From DASPFV01 sp035620975 (lineage in GTDB: Bacteria; Acidobacteriota; Vicinamibacteria; Vicinamibacterales; 2-12-FULL-66-21), in assembly GCA_035620975.1 (NCBI GenBank), contig DASPFV010000213.1, positions 1-29,662 on the forward strand: a stretch of DNA of 29,662 nucleotides, in the 5' to 3' direction. Positions 1 through 7,528 of the stretch are shown one piece after another (the first letter of the stretch is position 1; each line of letters begins with the position of its first letter). The notes under the pieces are model-generated. The model worked only from the letters and a program-made list of their open reading frames with translations, was not told where the DNA came from and did no database searches. The position numbers were made by a program, and so were the translations under genes.

Positions 1-512
1 CCCTGGACACCGTGATCGCGGCTCACGCCGATGGATTGGGCGAGGATCTCGTTGGCTATCGGAACCACTCGTACCGGGTGTTGAATCTCTGTCTCGCGCT
101 GGGGCCTGCGGAAGCCGAGGTTGAACGGATCGCGATCGCCGCGGCCTTTCACGATCTCGGGATCTGGACGCATCGCACCTTCGACTACCTGGAGCCCTCC
201 GCCGGCTTGGCGGCCGCACACCTCCAGGCCGAGAGCAAATGCGCGTGGATTCCAGAAGTCACCGAGATGATTCGCCAACACCACAAGCTGTCGCCGTACC
301 GCCCCGCGGCGCACCCCCTCGTCGAACCCTTTCGACAGGCGGACTGGATCGATGTGTCGAGAGGCTTCTTTACGTTCGGCGTATCAAGGGCACGAGTCAG
401 GGAGCTCTTTTCGATCTGGCCGAGCGCCGGCTTTCACCGGCGGCTCGTCGAACTCGAACTGCGGAGACTGCGAACCCATCCCTGGAACCCGCTACCGATG
501 TTCCGGCTCTGA
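1..512 (+). CDS. HD-domain protein (5' end outside window)
   Basis: This is a probable metal-dependent phosphohydrolase-like protein of the HD superfamily. Counting from the GTG at 12, the visible motifs are His19 in YRNHSYRV, the paired His47-Asp48 in AAAFHDLG, His90-His91 in RQHHK, and Asp111/Asp114 in RQADWID. This is the H...HD...H...D pattern of the fold. The frame is open to the first base of the window and reads LDT before the GTG, so the true start is probably upstream and the entry is partial. The gene ends 62 bases before the hairpin that separates it from the convergent carotenoid oxygenase gene. The substrate cannot be deduced; small single-domain HD proteins of this size are often annotated only as hypothetical. 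Confidence 0.75.
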   Translation, partial: LDTVIAAHADGLGEDLVGYRNHSYRVLNLCLALGPAEAEVERIAIAAAFHDLGIWTHRTFDYLEPSAGLAAAHLQAESKCAWIPEVTEMIRQHHKLSPYRPAAHPLVEPFRQADWIDVSRGFFTFGVSRARVRELFSIWPSAGFHRRLVELELRRLRTHPWNPLPMFRL

Positions 513-573
513 TTCGAATTACCGCGCGGCTGGCGGTGCGCCCGGTCGTTCACGCCAGCGAAGCCTGAGTGGC

Positions 574-600
574 GGGTGCCATTCCATCCGAATGGCACCC
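574..600. terminator. Perfect hairpin between convergent genes
   Basis: An 11-base inverted repeat (gggtgccattc / gaatggcaccc) encloses a 5-base loop. It lies between the stop codon of the HD gene (512, plus strand) and that of the carotenoid oxygenase gene (616, minus strand). The stem is perfect and its position suits a bidirectional terminator. There is no T-run on either side, so it may work with Rho or only protect 3' ends. Confidence 0.65.
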
Positions 601-615
601 TCATCTCCAGCGCAC

Positions 616-1532
616 CTACTCAATGACCGTAATCCTGTCGGGCGCCCACCCGCCGTGAAAACCGTGCGGCACGCGAACAGGCAGACGAATCGTCGCGACC
701 GGCTCCCCGGCGAAGTCCTGCGCATCCAGGATGACCACGTCGCTGAGGTCCCGTTCCGGGTCATAGACGTACGACATGACCCAGCCCTCGTCCTCGGTGG
801 TGGCACCCGGTTTCCGCACGAAGACGGGCTCCGCCGTCATCCGGCCGCGACCGTAATCATGGACTTCGGTCGTCTGGCGCTGCATGTCGTGCTTCATTGC
901 CGGACCGAAGGTCACATCGTCACCCCAGTGCGCACTGTAGACGTAGCGATAGGGTTGCCCGCTGTGGCGGCTGTTGATGCGCGGAAACTCGTCGCCGCGA
1001 TCGTCGATCACCGTCTCCGTCAGCTTGCCGGTCGGGCGATGGAGTGTCCACCGCACGAGGATCGGCGCCCCTTCGTTGGGGCCGTTCTGGTCCGTGTGAA
1101 ACATCCGCGGGTGCTTTGGCAGGTCGACGACGGTGAGATCGCCGTCGTCGTAGGCGTTGGCGAAATGAAACGCGAAGCAGCGTGGCGCTTCGAACCACTG
1201 GATACGCGACACGTCGCCGTTGCGCGGCAGCAGGCCGATGCGAGACTCCCGGCGCTCATCCCAGAGCCACGGAAAGTCCGTATGGGACAACTCCGGCTGG
1301 AACGTCACCGGGAAGTCGGGGACGACGATGAACGATTGTGTGAACGCCATGTCGTGGATGAGTGGAATGTGCGGCAGGTCGATTCGTGCTTTGGTCGTGG
1401 CACGCCCGTCGCGGTCGACCGAGATGTAGCGCACCGGCTGGAACGGTTCATAGGCCAACGCGTGGTGTTCGCCCGTGATCGGATCGAAATGAGGGTGACC
1501 GGTGAACCCGGCTTCGAGCGTGCCGGTGGACT
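616..1532 (-). pseudogene. Carotenoid oxygenase, N-terminally truncated by an IS3 element
   Basis: This is the C-terminal two thirds of a carotenoid cleavage oxygenase (RPE65/CCD family), an iron-dependent beta-propeller enzyme that splits carotenoids or related stilbenes. All four candidate iron-ligand histidines are in family context: GFTGHPHFD near the break, LIHDMAFT, CFAFHFANAYDDGD, and VPHGFHGGW near the C-terminus. About 300 residues of native sequence remain, against roughly 450-490 in the family. The native frame begins around STGTLEAG; further upstream (to 1581) the open frame is IS DNA. The missing first blade was not found elsewhere in the window, so this is a disrupted gene and not a simple split gene. 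The C-terminus is intact, with a TAG stop. Confidence 0.85.
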
Positions 1533-1544
1533 TGATCCGCTTTG

Positions 1545-1579
1545 GTGGACATCTTCCGAAAGGCGGATACGATGTCCAC
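1545..1579 (+). promoter_or_regulatory. Hairpin over the orfA start codon
   Basis: A perfect 9-base inverted repeat (gtggacatc / gatgtccac) with a 17-base loop covers the first ATG of orfA (1572). Many insertion sequences carry such structures to block translation from transcripts that enter from outside. That role is inferred here from position alone. Confidence 0.45.
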
Positions 1580-1886
1580 AATGGCGGAAACGAGAAGCCG
1601 ACGGCCGCGTCGGCGGTTCGATGCGGAGTTTAAAGCGCAGGCGGCGCGCCTCGTCCTCGATCAAGGGAAGAGCGTCGGCGCCGTGGCGCGCGATCTCGAT
1701 CTGACCGAGACCGCGTTGCGGGAGTGGGTCAAACGCGCGCAGGCGGACCGGACCAAGGGCCGCACCGGCCTGACCACGGCTGAGCGCGAGGAGCTGGTGC
1801 GACTCCGTCGAGCGCTCCGGATCGCGGAAGAAGAGCGAGACATCTTAAAAAAAGCCACGGCGTTCTTCGCGAAGCAGAGCCGGTGA
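1572..1886 (+). CDS. IS3-family transposase OrfA
   Basis: A 104-residue DNA-binding subunit of an IS3-family transposase. The N-terminus RRRFDAEFKAQAARLVLDQG followed by SVGAVARDLDLTETALREWVKRA is the typical helix-turn-helix (HTH_Tnp_1), and a leucine-rich coiled region with EEERDILKKA precedes the C-terminus. The ATG at 1572 is chosen over the GTG at 1542 because the extra residues are only IS end sequence; ATG 1581 is an alternative. The stop overlaps the GTG of orfB. An A7 run at 1847-1853, read in frame as A-AAA-AAA before G, is the usual slippery site for making the OrfAB fusion. Confidence 0.9.
   Translation: MSTMAETRSRRPRRRFDAEFKAQAARLVLDQGKSVGAVARDLDLTETALREWVKRAQADRTKGRTGLTTAEREELVRLRRALRIAEEERDILKKATAFFAKQSR
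1847..1854 (+). promoter_or_regulatory. Slippery A7G site for programmed -1 frameshift
   Basis: Seven A residues followed by G sit in the codon phase A AAA AAA G relative to orfA. OrfB lies in the -1 frame and its frame is open across this site (reading SHGVLREAEPVRF after the slip), so slippage would give one OrfAB transposase. This mechanism is established for IS3-family elements; its use in this copy is inferred. Confidence 0.6.
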
Positions 1887-2743
1887 GGTTTGCCTTCATC
1901 GCGGCGAAGAAGGCCGAGCATCGGGTTTCGATTCTCTGCCGATGTATGCAGGTCACCCGCAGTGGGTTCTACGCCTGGTGCCGCCGCGGCCTGTCGGCGC
2001 GGGCGCAACGAGATGTAGTCCTGCGGACGAAGCTCCGCGCGTTCCATGCGGCCAGCGGCCAGAAGTATGGTCGGCCGCGCCTGTGGAAAGACCTCCAGGA
2101 GGACGGCGAGGCCGTCAGCGAGAAGCGCGTCGGCCGGTTGATGCGCGAGGAGCGGATTCAGGGCAAGGTCCCGAAGCGGTTCAAGCAGACGACCAACAGC
2201 GACCACACGGATCCGGTCGCGGCCAATCTGCTGGATCGGGATTTCACGGCGACGGCGCCCAACCAACGGTGGGTTGGCGACACCACGGAGTTCGTGATCG
2301 GCGACGGGAATGCGAAGCTCTATCTGGCGGCGATTCTCGATCTGTATTCCCGATTTGTCGTCGGCTGGGCGATCAGCGCGGTGAACGATCGGCGCCTGAC
2401 GTTGAAGGCCCTCGAGCTGGCGGTCCGGCGTCGTTGTCCCGGGCCCGGGTTGCTCCATCATTCCGATCGCGGATACACCTACACGTGTGAGGACTACCAA
2501 CAGTACCTCGCCACGCACGGGATCAGGTGCAGCATGAGTCGGCGCGCCGACTGCTACGACAATGCGGTGATGGAGAGCTTCTTCGCGACCGTGAAGAAAG
2601 AGGAAGCCGATCGGTTTCCGAGCTATAGCGACGCGAAGATGGCGTTGTTCGATTACATCGGGGTGTTTTATAACCAGCGGCGGCGCCATTCGACACTCGG
2701 CCAGGTCAGTCCAGGCCGGTTCGAGCGCGAGGCGGCGGCGTAG
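1883..2743 (+). CDS. IS3-family transposase OrfB (DDE integrase domain)
   Basis: A 286-residue catalytic subunit with an rve/DDE integrase core. An HTH_21-like region (RSGFYAW; KYGRPRLWKDL; SEKRVGRLMRE) precedes the catalytic residues Asp133 (RWVGDTTEF), Asp195 (HHSDRGYTY) and Glu231 (NAVMESFFATVKKE), with 35 residues between the last two as in the family. The C-terminus YNQRRRHSTLG is also typical. The GTG start overlaps the orfA stop in a GTGA junction, and in vivo the protein is probably made as an OrfAB frameshift product. The gene appears complete and possibly active. Its stop lies only about 14 bases from the 3' end of a group II intron on the other strand. Confidence 0.93.
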   Translation: MRFAFIAAKKAEHRVSILCRCMQVTRSGFYAWCRRGLSARAQRDVVLRTKLRAFHAASGQKYGRPRLWKDLQEDGEAVSEKRVGRLMREERIQGKVPKRFKQTTNSDHTDPVAANLLDRDFTATAPNQRWVGDTTEFVIGDGNAKLYLAAILDLYSRFVVGWAISAVNDRRLTLKALELAVRRRCPGPGLLHHSDRGYTYTCEDYQQYLATHGIRCSMSRRADCYDNAVMESFFATVKKEEADRFPSYSDAKMALFDYIGVFYNQRRRHSTLGQVSPGRFEREAAA

Positions 2744-2796
2744 GGCATGGACGCTGATCGGGATAGGGGGACACCTCGCGATGTCGCCCCTCCCAC

Positions 2797-2831
2797 ACCA
2801 CCGGGCATACGGGTCCGTACCACGGCGGTTC
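2797..2831 (-). ncRNA. Group II intron domain V (catalytic hairpin)
   Basis: On the minus strand a hairpin beginning gaaccgccg and ending cggtggt closes on a GTA-rich loop. It resembles the domain V of many bacterial introns, with the pattern gaaccgcc, then gtacggacccgta, then ggtggt. It starts 15 bases downstream of the maturase stop codon, and the domain VI stem that carries the branch-point adenosine follows directly. Confidence 0.75.
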
Positions 2832-2845
2832 GGCCGGTTGAGCCG

Positions 2846-4219
2846 TCACTGTGGCTCAAGATAGGGCAAGCCGAGCGAGTCGAAGTAAACGCCGGGCAGT
2901 GCCCAGCACAGCGCCGCCGTGATGGACACGCGCCACGGTCCACGATTGCTGCGGGCCGTGAGGATCGCATCCTTCGCGTTGACGCCTCGCTTCCGCAGCT
3001 GTCGGAATCGAGTGCCGGGTCGCTGCCACTGTTTCCACACGACAGCTCGAAGCCGTCGGCGGATCCATTTGTCGAGACGCCGGAGAATCGTCGGCGTTTG
3101 GCAGAAGCCAAAGTACGCCCGCCACCCGAGCACGTACGCGGCCAGTTCCTTCACCATTTGGCGTAGGCTTACACCACGCACCCGTCGGGTCAGCGTCCGG
3201 ACTCGTGCTCGAAACCGGACCAACGTCTTGTCGGCGAGTCGCCGCTTCGGCCGTTGGCCGTGAGTGAAGCTGAAGCCCAGAAACGTTCGGTCCCTTCCCG
3301 CCGCCACCGCACTTTTCGCCGCATTGACCTTGAGCTTCAACCGTGTCGTGATGAAGCCGGTGATGCTGGCCATCACGCGGTGCCCCGCTCGTGCGGTCCG
3401 GACGTACACGTTGCAGTCGTCCGCGTACCGAACGAAACGGTGCCCACGACCTTCGAGCTCGCAGTCGAGTGCGTGCAGCACGATGTTCGACAGGAGTGGA
3501 GACAGCGGCCCCCCTTGCGGAGTGCCCTCCTCCGTCGCACTGAACAGCCCGTTCTCCAAGACCCCCGCATTCAGGAACGCGCGGGTGAGTTTCAGCACGC
3601 GTGCATCCGACACGCGCTGAGCCAGCCGCCCCATCAAGAGGTCGTGATTCACTCGGTCGAAAAACTTTTCGAGGTCGAGGTCCACGACCCACCGATAGCC
3701 GCTCGCCAGATGTCCCTGCGCGGCCGCTACCGCCTGATGTGCCGACCGTCCCGGCCGAAACCCGTAGCTGTGGTCGGAGAACGTCGGGTCGAAGATGGGC
3801 TGCAGCACCTGCAGCACCGCTTGCTGGACGAAGCGGTCGAGAGCGGTGGGCACGCCCAACTTGCGGACGCCCCCATCCGGTTTGGGAATCTCGACGCGCC
3901 TGACCGGCGACGGTGTATAGATGCCGTGCAGCAGCTCCTCCCGATGCTGTGGCCAGTGCGCCCGCAGGTAGTCCGAGAGTTGCTCAACGGTCATCCCGTC
4001 GATGCCCGGACTCCCTTTGTTCGCCTTCACGCGACGCAGCGCCTTCTTCAGGTTGTCTCGCTCACACACTGCCTCCATCAACGAGCTAATGACTGCCGTG
4101 CGTTCGGGCTCGCACTTCGCCACCACCGATTCGGCATCTCCGCCGGCGGCGGACGCCTGCGCGTCCTCCGTCGCAGTGAAGACCAGCCGGAGCTGTTCGG
4201 TCAGCCGCTGTTCGGTCAT
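2846..4219 (-). CDS. ltrA: Group II intron reverse transcriptase/maturase (LtrA-type)
   Basis: A 457-residue intron-encoded protein that helps the intron RNA splice and copies it into DNA. RT motifs run in order: RVKANKGSPGIDGMTVEQL (about 63-81), RRVEIPKPDGGVRKLGVPT (108-125), DHSYGFRPGRSAHQA (149-163), VVDLDLEKFFDRVNHD (178-193), TPQGGPLSPLLSNI (233-246) and the catalytic RYADD (264-268). The maturase (X) domain follows, with GWRAYFGF and LDKWIRRRLR. There is no HNH endonuclease domain at the C-terminus, so mobility would need nicked or single-stranded targets. The ATG at 4219 lies about 565 bases inside the intron, as is usual. The frame is intact and probably functional. Confidence 0.95.
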   Translation of the reverse strand: MTEQRLTEQLRLVFTATEDAQASAAGGDAESVVAKCEPERTAVISSLMEAVCERDNLKKALRRVKANKGSPGIDGMTVEQLSDYLRAHWPQHREELLHGIYTPSPVRRVEIPKPDGGVRKLGVPTALDRFVQQAVLQVLQPIFDPTFSDHSYGFRPGRSAHQAVAAAQGHLASGYRWVVDLDLEKFFDRVNHDLLMGRLAQRVSDARVLKLTRAFLNAGVLENGLFSATEEGTPQGGPLSPLLSNIVLHALDCELEGRGHRFVRYADDCNVYVRTARAGHRVMASITGFITTRLKLKVNAAKSAVAAGRDRTFLGFSFTHGQRPKRRLADKTLVRFRARVRTLTRRVRGVSLRQMVKELAAYVLGWRAYFGFCQTPTILRRLDKWIRRRLRAVVWKQWQRPGTRFRQLRKRGVNAKDAILTARSNRGPWRVSITAALCWALPGVYFDSLGLPYLEPQ

Positions 4220-4785
4220 GAGTCCTGCGTCCTAATCGCCACTCCGTTTATCCCCGTGCGGGGACCGTTCGGGCCTTCAGTCCTGTTTCGGCTCGGCCTA
4301 TCTGTTGCTCCGCCTTTCGGCATTGGAGTGCCTCACTAGCCTTACCGGCGACGAACCTACTATGCCCTCTGCTGACTTCTGCACCGCGGTCAGGAGACCT
4401 TGCGGCCCCCTCAGTCCTCGCGGACACGATGCAGATCTCCCGAGGTAAGCCTGACCGCCTTCGCCGCACACCTGCCGAATCTACAATCCCTGGCCTTGAT
4501 GGATACGGGACTTCGCAGATACGGGCCTGCTCGTCCGACCAGAGATGCCTCATATTCGGTTTCTGTCCGTCAGGTCGCGGCTTTGCTTCCGCGCTTCTTT
4601 CAGACGGCGCCTCACGGTCACCGCCCTTGCGCCTCGCTAGCCCTTCGTCTCCACCAGACCTTGGGCAGAGGACTTTCACCTCCAAGCTGTCAAACATGCT
4701 CGGCACACCCGCAGCCGTGGACGGAAGAGCGCCGTCCACCGCTGCTTGGAAAACCACAGAGCGGGTTTTCCACGAGCGCCCACAC

Positions 4786-6146
4786 CGCTTCCCATCTTCA
4801 CGCAATCGCGGCGAAGATCTCCTGCGCAGTCGCGGGCAACGTCGGCGCCGTGAGCTGCTTCATCGACTCTGCACTAAAGTAGCGGCGCTCGGCGACCGCC
4901 CATTCGTCGTCCTGCTCCAGCAGAATTGCGCCGACGAGGCGGATCACCGACTGCGGCGTCGGAAAGATCCCGACGACATTGGACCGCCGCTTGATCTCTT
5001 TGTTCAACCGTTCCAGCGGATTCGTACTGTGCAGCTGCCGCTGGTGCTCGATGGGCAAGTGCCGGTACGCGAGGATGTCCTCGGCCGCGTCCTCAAGGAG
5101 CGCGGCGGCCTGCGCAAACCGGCCGCGTAGCCCATCGGCGACCTTCCGGAGCTGCGTCATGGCCGTCGCGTGATCCGGCTGCGCAAAGATCGTCCGGACG
5201 ACGGCCGCGATCGCTTCGCGTGCGCCCTTCGGCACGGTTGCCAGGAGATTGCGCATGAAGTGCACACGACACCGCTGCCACGTGGCGCCGCTGAGCACGG
5301 TTGCGATGGCCTGCTTCAGGCCCTCGTGCGCGTCCGACGTCACGAGACGGACGCCGCGCAGGCCGCGCTTCACCAGGCTGCGGAGAAAGGCCGTCCAGAA
5401 CGCCCGATCTTCCGAGGGGCCGACATCGATCCCGAGCACTTGGCGCTCACCCTCGCTCGTCACGCCGACGGCGACGACCGTCGCCTGGCTAGTGACGCGC
5501 CCGTTGACCCGCACCTTGTGGTACGTGGCGTCGACCCAGATGTACGGGTAGTCCGTCGTCAGCGCTCGCATTCGGAAGGCCTCCACCAGCGGGTCGAGCT
5601 CGCCGCAGATGCGTGAGACCTCCGATTTCGACACGCCATCCAGCCCCAGCGCCTTCATCAGTTCGTCCACCTTCCGCGTCGACACCCCGTGCACGTAGGC
5701 TTCCTGCACGACCGCCAGGAGTGCGTGCTCGGCCCGCCGGCGTGGCTGTAGGAGCGAGGGGAAGTACGTCCCGGGCCTCACCTTCGGGATGGCCAGCTCG
5801 ATCGTGCCCACCCGCGTGTCCCACGTCCGCATCCGATAGCCATTCCGGTGCCCCGTCCGCTCCGGCGTCCGCTCGTGCCGGTCGGCACCGATCAAGCCGG
5901 CGACCTCTGTTTCCATCAGGGCCTGGGAGAGCACCCGAATTCCTTCCCGCAGGACGTCGCCGTCCTGCTCCTCGAGGAGCTTGCCAACGAACGCAGACAG
6001 ATCCATTCTGGGCTTCGCCATCGCGTCAACACCTCCGTGTCGTCCTTCTCCGGCCAAGAGAGAACTCACGGAAAGATGCGCGATGGCGGCTCTTCCTGTC
6101 TACGCCGCCGGGCTTATCGAATTTCCACCACGAGCTGGGACTTTAA
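4786..6146 (-). mobile_element. IS256-family insertion sequence, one end apparently missing
   Basis: It holds one transposase gene. The outer boundary on the high-coordinate side lies between about 6115 and 6146, because GH130 homology starts at 6147. On the low side only 12 bases separate the transposase stop from the group II intron, too little for the usual terminal repeat and spacer. The right end is therefore missing or was moved by the intron or IS3 insertion. The 11-mer cggcggcgtag occurs both in the left IS region (minus strand near 6103) and at the end of the neighbouring IS3 orfB (about 2733-2743). Confidence 0.65.
4798..6021 (-). CDS. IS256-family (mutator-type) transposase
   Basis: A 407-residue transposase of the Transposase_mut family. 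The catalytic triad is Asp164 (YIWVDATYHKVR), Asp230 (VTSDAHEGLKQAI) and Glu337 (STNPLERLNKEIKRRSNVVGIFP). The zinc-like CxxH motif is seen in WQRCRVHFMRNLLA (Cys251, His254). The ATG at 6021 is chosen because it follows a good ribosome site (ggaggtgttgacgcg) and begins MAKPRMDL; the frame is open further upstream to a GTG at 6069. The protein looks complete. Its gene faces away from the GH130 remnant it truncates. Confidence 0.93.
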   Translation of the reverse strand: MAKPRMDLSAFVGKLLEEQDGDVLREGIRVLSQALMETEVAGLIGADRHERTPERTGHRNGYRMRTWDTRVGTIELAIPKVRPGTYFPSLLQPRRRAEHALLAVVQEAYVHGVSTRKVDELMKALGLDGVSKSEVSRICGELDPLVEAFRMRALTTDYPYIWVDATYHKVRVNGRVTSQATVVAVGVTSEGERQVLGIDVGPSEDRAFWTAFLRSLVKRGLRGVRLVTSDAHEGLKQAIATVLSGATWQRCRVHFMRNLLATVPKGAREAIAAVVRTIFAQPDHATAMTQLRKVADGLRGRFAQAAALLEDAAEDILAYRHLPIEHQRQLHSTNPLERLNKEIKRRSNVVGIFPTPQSVIRLVGAILLEQDDEWAVAERRYFSAESMKQLTAPTLPATAQEIFAAIA

Positions 6147-6806
6147 CTCACCTTCGTCGATGAGCTCGGGAAGTATGCCGTGACTTACACGGCATTCAGC
6201 AGGGAAGGCCCTGGCGTTGCGCTGGCGCTGACCTCCGACTTCCGGACGTTCGAGCGGTACGGGTTGGTCATGCAGCCGGACGACAAGGATGCGGCGCTGT
6301 TGCCGCGTCGAATCAAGGGACGGTTTGCGCTGCTCCATCGCCCCTGGACGGCTCCGTGTGCCGATATCTGGATATCCTTCTCCCCCGACTTGCGCAACTG
6401 GGGTGGGCACAGACAGGTGCTGCCAGCACGGCGAGGCGCGTGGTGGGACGCCAATCGCATCGGGCTGTCACCGCCGCTCATCGAGACATCGCGCGGATAG
6501 CTCATGCTCTATCACGGCGTGAGACGAACGGCAGCGGGCTCTCTGTACAGACTCGGCGCCGCGTTGTTCGATCTCGAAACGGCCGAACAGTGTCTGTTGC
6601 GTGGCGATTCGTGGATCTTCGGGCCCGAGACCGCCTACGAGCGCGAAGGAGACGTCGGCTACGTCACTTTCCCGTGCGGCTACACCCTCGATGCGGACGG
6701 CGACGGCATCAACCTGTACTACGGCGCGGCCGATACCAGTGTCGCCCTCGCGAATGGGAGCATCGGTCAAATCCTCCGCTGGCTCGACCAATACGGCGTG
6801 GAGTAA
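6147..6806 (+). pseudogene. GH130 glycoside phosphorylase remnant (N-terminus lost, internal amber codon)
   Basis: This is the C-terminal part of a glycoside hydrolase family 130 protein; the family phosphorolyses beta-mannosidic linkages such as mannooligosaccharides. The frame reads LTFVDELGKYAVTYTAFS, then KDAALLPRRIKGRFALLHRP, then WWDANRIG, a TAG codon at 6498-6500, then LMLYHGVRRT, YRLGAALFDLE, ETAYEREGDV and YYGAADTSVALA. All are family motifs and both halves are in the same frame. The TAG stands where the family has Trp (GWLMLYHG), so a single TGG to TAG change explains it. The catalytic N-terminal part is absent: the frame stops at 6144-6146 at the IS256 boundary. The gene is dead twice over. 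Confidence 0.85.
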
Positions 6807-7026
6807 ACGCCGCCCCCTCCGCCAAGCGCCAAGCTCACGTCGATGGTGCGCTAACGAGAACAGCGGTTGCCGACGTGTGTCCGCCCAGGTCCACGGCACT
6901 TTGTGTCGGCCGTGCATTACCGAACAGTTCGGATGTCCTGATGAACGGACTTGCGGGGCACGCCACCGTGTGGACTCTTGTCCCGGGACAAGCAGCGGTG
7001 GCCGCACACATCGTGCAATTCACCCG

Positions 7027-7464
7027 TCATTGTCTAGGTGGACCCAAGATCGTGGCGACGACGATGGCGCGGCGCAGATTGCGCACGGGCCGGAGCCACG
7101 GCACGACCGGGTCACCGGCGACGGACTTCCGATTCATGGTGTAAGCCTCGACGGACGCTGAGAGGTTGGACGACCGCGCGTGGCTCGCGGGAAGACCGGC
7201 GAGCGATATTGATGGCGACGATGCGCGCTGTGGCAACGGGGGCGGCAGTGAAGGTAGCCGGCTGACCACATCCTTCGCTCCTCGCACCACGGCGTCGTGC
7301 GCATCCTGATTCGGGAGCGACACCCCACGTTGTGAAGCCTGCACCTGGCGGAGGCGGTCGGCGGCTTCGCGATTACTGGCGTGCGCTCGCCGAAGGCGCG
7401 CCACGCCCTGAAGCAGCGGGAATAGTACGACGAGCGCCAAGACGCCCCATTGTTCGACAGACAT
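7027..7464 (-). CDS. Hypothetical single-pass membrane protein
   Basis: I do not recognise this 145-residue protein. It starts MSVEQWGVLALVVLFPLLQG, which is one N-terminal membrane segment, followed by a basic stop-transfer (RLRRAHASNREAADRLRQ) and a Pro/Ser-rich middle. The ATG at 7464 is preferred over the GTG at 7500 because aggaaatcagtg precedes it and the membrane segment then begins at once. It lies 64 bases downstream of floA on the same strand and may be the last gene of the nfeD-floA transcript. The C-terminal third looks less protein-like, so the stop may not be the ancestral one. Confidence 0.45.
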   Translation of the reverse strand: MSVEQWGVLALVVLFPLLQGVARLRRAHASNREAADRLRQVQASQRGVSLPNQDAHDAVVRGAKDVVSRLPSLPPPLPQRASSPSISLAGLPASHARSSNLSASVEAYTMNRKSVAGDPVVPWLRPVRNLRRAIVVATILGPPRQ

Positions 7465-7528
7465 CACTGATTTCCTGCCTTCAAATGCCCACAGTGTCAC
7501 CGCCTTCGCGACAGTGATGCGTCAACCC

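Larger units (their letters stand above)
1533..2757 (+). mobile_element. IS3-family insertion sequence
   Basis: About 1.2 kb, the usual size for the family, holding overlapping orfA and orfB with a -1 frame relation. The left end is placed near 1533, where carotenoid oxygenase homology stops and the sequence reads tgatccgc. The right end is placed near 2757, where the plus strand reads ggacgctgatc; its complement, gatcagcg, weakly matches the left end. The exact ends are uncertain because the right end coincides with the 3' end of a group II intron and no target duplication can be checked. Confidence 0.75.
2757..4785 (-). mobile_element. Group II intron with maturase
   Basis: A ribozyme retroelement of about 2.03 kb. 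The 5' end is set at 4785, where the minus strand reads GTGTGGGCGC and so matches the GUGYG start rule. The 3' end is set near 2757, where it reads CCCTATCCCGAT and so ends in AT. Domain V is recognisable at 2797-2831 (starting gaaccgccg, with the gtacggacccgta core) and domain VI follows at about 2760-2794 as a G/C-rich hairpin. The 566 bases between 4220 and 4785 are the structured 5' RNA (domains I-III) and hold no gene; open frames there are spurious. The intron lies between the 3' end of an IS256 transposase gene and the right end of an IS3 element. Confidence 0.85.

Noticed and set aside
352..1704. Long plus-strand open frame across the carotenoid oxygenase
   Set aside because: It is antisense to a gene with clear family motifs; long antisense frames are expected at this GC content.
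4248..4805. Open frame of 185 codons on the minus strand before the maturase
   Set aside because: It coincides with the structured 5' RNA of the group II intron (domains I-III) and has no protein-like pattern.
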